DNA from: Solirubrobacterales bacterium | Lineage (GTDB): Bacteria > Actinomycetota > Thermoleophilia > Solirubrobacterales > Solirubrobacteraceae | DNA: 9,534 nucleotides | Direction of reading: 5' to 3' | Assembly (NCBI GenBank): GCA_025963955.1 | Contig: JAOPZU010000413.1 | Coordinates: 1 to 9,534 of the forward strand | Part shown: positions 6,818-9,534 of the stretch, in pieces | Layout of the letters: every line of letters begins with the position of its first letter | Numbering within the stretch: position 1 is the first letter of the stretch | The notes under the pieces: generated by a model | The model's input: the letters and a program-made list of their open reading frames with translations, nothing else | What the model was told of the DNA's origin: nothing | Database searches by the model: none | Program-made: the position numbers and the translations under genes

Positions 6818-7153
6818 TCAGAAGCTGCGCAGAACCGAGCGCGGCGGGCCGCGACGACCCAAGGACGCGGCCAGCAGCGCACCCCCGGCAGCACTCACGC
6901 TGCGCACCACCGACGGCCCGCCGGCGCGCAGCACACGCGGCGCACGGACCCGACGCGGGCGGAACGCCGTCCGCAACCGCTCAAGCTGTCGCTCGCCGAG
7001 GTACCGCCCCGCCAGGAGCGGAAGCACCAGGACCAGAGCCGGAGCCAGGAACAGCAGCCCGAGGTCCACGCCCTGCACCGTCTGCGCCAGCGCGATTCCC
7101 ACGGCAAGAACGCCGAGGAACAACACCACGCAGCGATAGCGGCGGCCGAGCAT
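6818..7153 (-). CDS. Small two-helix membrane protein, first gene of copper operon
   Basis: The product has 111 aa. Two membrane helices (about 8-24 and 30-48) are followed by GRYLGERQLERL (49-60) and a basic, Arg/Pro-rich cytoplasmic tail ending in a Gly/Ala/Leu stretch. I prefer the ATG at 7153: TACGAT stands exactly 7 nt upstream, fitting a leaderless start, and codons before it (CCA, ATT, TCT, CGT, GGT) end in A/T, unlike the gene body. A longer version from GTG at 7204 would add 17 residues. It is separated by 68 bases from the WHDHR gene and is probably co-transcribed. The GxYxGER motif recurs in the small ORF at 4249. Function unknown; membership of the copper operon is from context. 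Confidence 0.7.
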   Translation of the reverse strand: MLGRRYRCVVLFLGVLAVGIALAQTVQGVDLGLLFLAPALVLVLPLLAGRYLGERQLERLRTAFRPRRVRAPRVLRAGGPSVVRSVSAAGGALLAASLGRRGPPRSVLRSF

Positions 7154-7160
7154 CAGCAGG

Positions 7161-7166
7161 ATCGTA
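7161..7166 (-). promoter_or_regulatory. Predicted -10 box of the copper operon (leaderless)
   Basis: TACGAT on the minus strand lies 7 nt before the ATG at 7153. Only a poor -35 candidate (TTCTCG, 18-nt spacer) is visible. No copper-box type operator is evident. The tetR-type gene ends at 7226 in the same direction, so read-through from it is also possible. Confidence 0.4.
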
Positions 7167-7225
7167 CGCACTCGCACGCCACCACGAGAAATTGGATCCG
7201 GCACGTTGACGTCATCTCCCGGGGC

Positions 7226-7849
7226 TCAGGTCCCCGCGAAGAGCGTCTGCCACACCACGTCCGCCAACGCAACCGCCAGCGCGTCGAGCTCGGCGGAACT
7301 CGCGTCCGGGCGGACGCGGCTGATCGTACGCTCGGTCATCCACGCGAGCACCTCGGCCGTCGGCCGGGGCGCGACGGCGCGCATGCGCCCCGCCTTCACG
7401 CCGCGGCGGATCATGCGCTCCAGCGCGCCGGCGAACGCGTTCACGCCGTCCACGTAGGCGGTCCGGACGGCGGGCTCGTAGACGGAGGCCTCGGCGACCG
7501 CGCGCATGACGGCCTCGTCCTGCAGGAACGCGTCGAGGATCTGCCGCATCCCGGCCGCGATGTCCTCGCGCGTCGCGTCGCCGCCGTGGCGGATCCAGGC
7601 CCGGGCGCCGCCGTACAGGCGGCTCAGGCTGCGCGCGCTGAGCTCCTGGAGCATCGCCGCCTTGTCGTCGTAGGCGACGTAGAAGGTCGAGCGCGCGAGG
7701 CCGGCGGTGGACGCGAGCCGGGCGACCGACAGATCCCGGAACGGGGTGCCGTCGGCCATCAGGGCCGTCAGGGCGTCGCGCAGGAGTCCCGCCACCTCGT
7801 CCTGCTGGTAGGCGCGGCCCTGGCGGCTGCGCGGCGAGGCGTCGGACAC
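7226..7849 (-). CDS. TetR-family transcriptional repressor
   Basis: The product has 207 aa, a normal length for the family. The helix-turn-helix lies at about residues 38-67 (LSVARLASTAGLARSTFYVAY, then a D-D-K-A-A-M-L helix), with the typical TFY recognition motif. Residues 75-205 form the helical ligand-binding and dimer domain, which does not reveal its ligand. The GTG start at 7849 is supported by TACGAT 6 nt upstream and by the family's usual N-terminal length; the frame runs further upstream to 8053 into the divergent gene, which is not credible. The 64-base gap to the divergent acyl-CoA dehydrogenase contains a perfect 23-bp palindrome, so autoregulation and repression of that gene are likely. 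An acyl-CoA or fatty-acid-derived effector would fit the context; that is inference. Confidence 0.9.
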   Translation of the reverse strand: MSDASPRSRQGRAYQQDEVAGLLRDALTALMADGTPFRDLSVARLASTAGLARSTFYVAYDDKAAMLQELSARSLSRLYGGARAWIRHGGDATREDIAAGMRQILDAFLQDEAVMRAVAEASVYEPAVRTAYVDGVNAFAGALERMIRRGVKAGRMRAVAPRPTAEVLAWMTERTISRVRPDASSAELDALAVALADVVWQTLFAGT

Positions 7850-7855
7850 CGCCGC

Positions 7856-7861
7856 ATCGTA
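7856..7861 (-). promoter_or_regulatory. Predicted -10 box of the tetR-type gene (leaderless)
   Basis: TACGAT on the minus strand lies 6 nt before the GTG at 7849. A -35 candidate TTGTCC (7879-7884, minus strand) lies 17 nt further upstream, in the middle of the operator palindrome. Confidence 0.5.
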
Positions 7862-7873
7862 CGGCGGCGGCCG

Positions 7874-7896
7874 ACTTCGGACAAGCTGTCCGAAGT
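7874..7896. promoter_or_regulatory. TetR-type operator, perfect 23-bp palindrome
   Basis: ACTTCGGACA (7874-7883), spacer AGC, TGTCCGAAGT (7887-7896): ten-base arms without a mismatch. It lies between the divergent tetR-type and acyl-CoA dehydrogenase genes and covers the predicted -35 elements of both. It is the obvious binding site of the adjacent repressor, though no binding data are available here. Confidence 0.8.
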
Positions 7897-7900
7897 GCGC

Positions 7901-7906
7901 TACCGT
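7901..7906 (+). promoter_or_regulatory. Predicted -10 box of the acyl-CoA dehydrogenase gene (leaderless)
   Basis: TACCGT ends 7 nt before the ATG at 7914. The -35 candidate CGGACA (7878-7883) is 17 nt upstream, inside the palindrome. No Shine-Dalgarno is present. Confidence 0.5.
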
Positions 7907-7913
7907 TGACCTC

Positions 7914-9080
7914 ATGAACACGGTCGAGAGCCCCGCCCGGTCGATCTTCACCGAGGACCACGACGCGCTGCGCGAATCGATCCGCGCCTTCGTGGACCGC
8001 GAGGTCATCCCGCACGTCCACGCCTGGGAGGAGACGACGTTCCCGGACAGCATCGTCCGGCGGATGGGGGAGCTCGGCTTCCTCGGCCTGTCCGTGCCGG
8101 AGGAGTACGGCGGGCAGGGCGGCGACTACTTCACGAACATCGTGCTGGCGGAGGAGATCGCGCGGGCCGGGTCCGGCGGCTTCCTGATGGGCCTCTCCGT
8201 CCATACGGACATGGTCATGCCGCCCATCCTCGAGTTCGGGACCGAGGAGCAGAAGCAGCGCTACGTCACGCCGGGCGTGGCCGGGGAGCAGATCTACTGC
8301 CTCGGCATCACCGAGCCCGACGCCGGCTCGGACGTCGCCGCGATCAAGACGCGCGCGGTGCGCGACGAGGGCGCGGGCGAGTGGGTCATCAACGGCGCCA
8401 AGACCTACATCACGAACGGGCACCGCGCGTCGATGTGCATGCTCGTCACCAAGACCGATCCCGACGCGGGCTACGGGGGCTTCACGATCTTCCTCGTGCC
8501 GATGGACGCGCCGGGCGTCCTGGTCGAGCAGAAGCTCGAGAAGATGGGCATGCACGCCTCCGACACGGCGCTGCTCGCCTTCCAGGACGTGCGCGTCCCG
8601 GACAGCGCGATCCTCGGCACCGTCGGCAAGGGCTTCCAGCAGATCATGTGGGAGCTGCAGGCCGAGCGGACGATCGCCGCCGCCGGCGTGACGGGCTACG
8701 CGCAGTACGCGTTCGACAAGACCGTCGAGTACGCGTCCGAGCGCAGGACGTTCGGGCGGCCGCTCGGCCAGCACCAGGCGATCCGGCACAAGTTCGCGCA
8801 GATGGCGACCGAGCTCGAGGCGGCCCGCGACCTCGTCTACGCCACCGCCGCGTCGTACGCCGCGGGAGCCTACGACGTCCGCAAGATCTCGATGGCCAAG
8901 CTCTTCGCCACGCAGGTGGCCGACCGCGTCGCCGACCAGTGCATGCAGATCCACGGGGGCGCGGGGTACATGAAGGAGTACGACATCTCGCGGGTGTACC
9001 GGGACGTGCGCCTCTACCGCATCGGCGCCGGAGCGGACGAGATCATGCTCGACGTGATCGGGAAGAGCTACGGCTTCTGA
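7914..9080 (+). CDS. Acyl-CoA dehydrogenase, isovaleryl/long-chain type active site
   Basis: The product is a complete 388-aa FAD-dependent acyl-CoA dehydrogenase that introduces the alpha-beta double bond in acyl-CoA, passing electrons to ETF. The N-terminal helical domain is about 10-125, the beta domain about 126-235 with the signature CLGITEPDAGSD (129-140), and the C-terminal helical domain 236-388 with QIHGGAGY (345-352). The usual catalytic Glu of medium-chain enzymes (in YEG) is replaced by Ala in IGAGADEIM (370-378). Instead E251, in AERT on the preceding helix, matches the base of isovaleryl-CoA and long-chain dehydrogenases (ERL), so the enzyme should be active and belong to that subgroup. 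Exact substrate is undetermined. The gene is divergent from the tetR-type gene, shares its operator and appears leaderless. Confidence 0.95.
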   Translation: MNTVESPARSIFTEDHDALRESIRAFVDREVIPHVHAWEETTFPDSIVRRMGELGFLGLSVPEEYGGQGGDYFTNIVLAEEIARAGSGGFLMGLSVHTDMVMPPILEFGTEEQKQRYVTPGVAGEQIYCLGITEPDAGSDVAAIKTRAVRDEGAGEWVINGAKTYITNGHRASMCMLVTKTDPDAGYGGFTIFLVPMDAPGVLVEQKLEKMGMHASDTALLAFQDVRVPDSAILGTVGKGFQQIMWELQAERTIAAAGVTGYAQYAFDKTVEYASERRTFGRPLGQHQAIRHKFAQMATELEAARDLVYATAASYAAGAYDVRKISMAKLFATQVADRVADQCMQIHGGAGYMKEYDISRVYRDVRLYRIGAGADEIMLDVIGKSYGF

Positions 9081-9094
9081 CGCACCGCCGGGGA

Positions 9095-9117
9095 CGCCCT
9101 TTCGCGGCCGGAGGGCG
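9095..9117. terminator. Hairpin between convergent acyl-CoA dehydrogenase and arsC-like genes
   Basis: CGCCCT (9095-9100) pairs with AGGGCG (9112-9117) across an 11-base loop. There is no T-run. It is the only stem in the 38-base gap between the two stop codons and may serve both directions; modest support. Confidence 0.4.
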
Positions 9118-9118
9118 C

Positions 9119-9505
9119 TCAGCCCTCGGTGACCCGCCCGGCGGCGGCCCAGGCCGCCGCCCGCGAGCGGGGCCGTCCGATCATCGCGGCGCTGCCGTCG
9201 TCGAGGATCGGACGCTGGAGCAGCGCGGGGTGCTCCACGAGGATGGCGACGACCTCGTCGACGGACAGGCCGTCGGCCTCCAGCCCGAGGGTCGCGTACT
9301 GCTTGTCCCGCCGGATGAGCGCGTCGGGCGGGTCGCCGACGAGGCGCTCGGCGAGCGACCGCAGCTCGTCCGCGTCCAGCCGCTGCTTCACCAGCAGGTA
9401 CTTGCGCACCGCCACCTCGTGCCCGGCCGCCTGGAGGGCGTCGAGCGCGTGCACGGAGGTCGAGCAGTGCGGGTTGTGCAGAAGCGTCAGCGTCGGGTCG
9501 GGCAC
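9119..9505 (-). CDS. ArsC/Spx-family thioredoxin-fold reductase-like protein
   Basis: The product has 128 aa, near the usual 115-135 of the family. The N-terminal LLHNPHCSTS (8-17) places the active Cys at C14 in the NPxCS loop of glutaredoxin-dependent arsenate reductases. Arginines at 65/66 (IRRDKQY), 98 (LQRPI) and 111 (IGRP) match the three oxyanion/substrate arginines of plasmid R773 ArsC, but the Arg usually following the Cys loop (CxTSR) is Val here. It may be an arsenate reductase or a YffB-like thiol reductase; no other arsenic gene is in the window. The GTG start at 9505 is supported by TAGGAT 7 nt upstream. It is convergent with the dehydrogenase and probably monocistronic as far as visible. 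Confidence 0.82.
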   Translation of the reverse strand: MPDPTLTLLHNPHCSTSVHALDALQAAGHEVAVRKYLLVKQRLDADELRSLAERLVGDPPDALIRRDKQYATLGLEADGLSVDEVVAILVEHPALLQRPILDDGSAAMIGRPRSRAAAWAAAGRVTEG

Positions 9506-9512
9506 GGCCGGG

Positions 9513-9518
9513 ATCCTA
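9513..9518 (-). promoter_or_regulatory. Predicted -10 box of the arsC-like gene (leaderless)
   Basis: TAGGAT on the minus strand lies 7 nt before the GTG at 9505. The -35 region would run to the window edge and is not assessed. Confidence 0.4.
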
Positions 9519-9534
9519 CGCGGGCTCGCTCAGC

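Noticed and set aside
7167..7204. GTG start at 7204 for the first copper-operon gene
   Set aside because: Added codons end mostly in A/T and the only purine-rich site is 11 nt away; ATG 7153 has the TANNNT box at leaderless spacing. Kept as an alternative only.
7212..8954. 580-aa minus-strand open frame spanning the tetR-type and dehydrogenase genes
   Set aside because: It runs antisense through the dehydrogenase and across the operator, then out of frame through the tetR-type gene. Its composition is low-complexity, so it is a shadow frame.

Overview
The window is high-GC actinobacterial-type chromosome. A Solirubrobacterales/Thermoleophilia-like host is my best guess, inferred from GC content, gene content and promoter style; no marker gene proves it. 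A recurring feature is the start signal. All six genes or operons with a free 5' end (hxlR-type, acetylene-hydratase-like, copper operon, tetR-type, acyl-CoA dehydrogenase, arsC-like) have a TANNNT -10 box only 6-7 nt before the start codon and no usable Shine-Dalgarno, which points to leaderless mRNAs. Internal operon genes use ribosome sites or overlapping start/stop codons.

Layout. Bases 1-217 look like the end of an integrated element: four ATCGGCTACCA-type direct repeats, a stretch of only 52% GC (91-170), then the 3' part of a tRNA-Lys(CTT) whose 5' half is missing, followed by its hairpin terminator. This is what the distal attachment site of a tRNA-targeting element looks like. The element would lie to the left and ordinary chromosome starts here.

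Bases 382-3230 hold an HxlR-type regulator divergent from a tungsten/molybdenum pterin enzyme. That enzyme resembles acetylene hydratase, including the Asp after the second cluster cysteine and the metal-ligand Cys. Its gene carries one frameshift near 1365. A translationally coupled 71-aa protein of unknown function follows. A long hairpin (3255-3296) separates this unit from the next, convergent one.

Bases 3316-7153 (minus strand) form a five-gene copper-handling operon: a small two-helix membrane protein, a secreted/anchored protein with a WHDHR motif, a CopC-CopD-C-terminal-domain fusion, a second small membrane protein, and a YcnI (DUF1775) copper protein. The three exported proteins are all predicted to begin with His after signal cleavage, the hallmark of histidine-brace copper sites. 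The two small proteins share a G-x-Y-x-G-E-R motif.

Bases 7226-9080 hold a TetR-type regulator divergent from an acyl-CoA dehydrogenase. A perfect 23-bp palindrome covers the predicted -35 elements of both genes. The window ends with an ArsC/Spx-family protein gene on the minus strand (9119-9505), convergent with the dehydrogenase.
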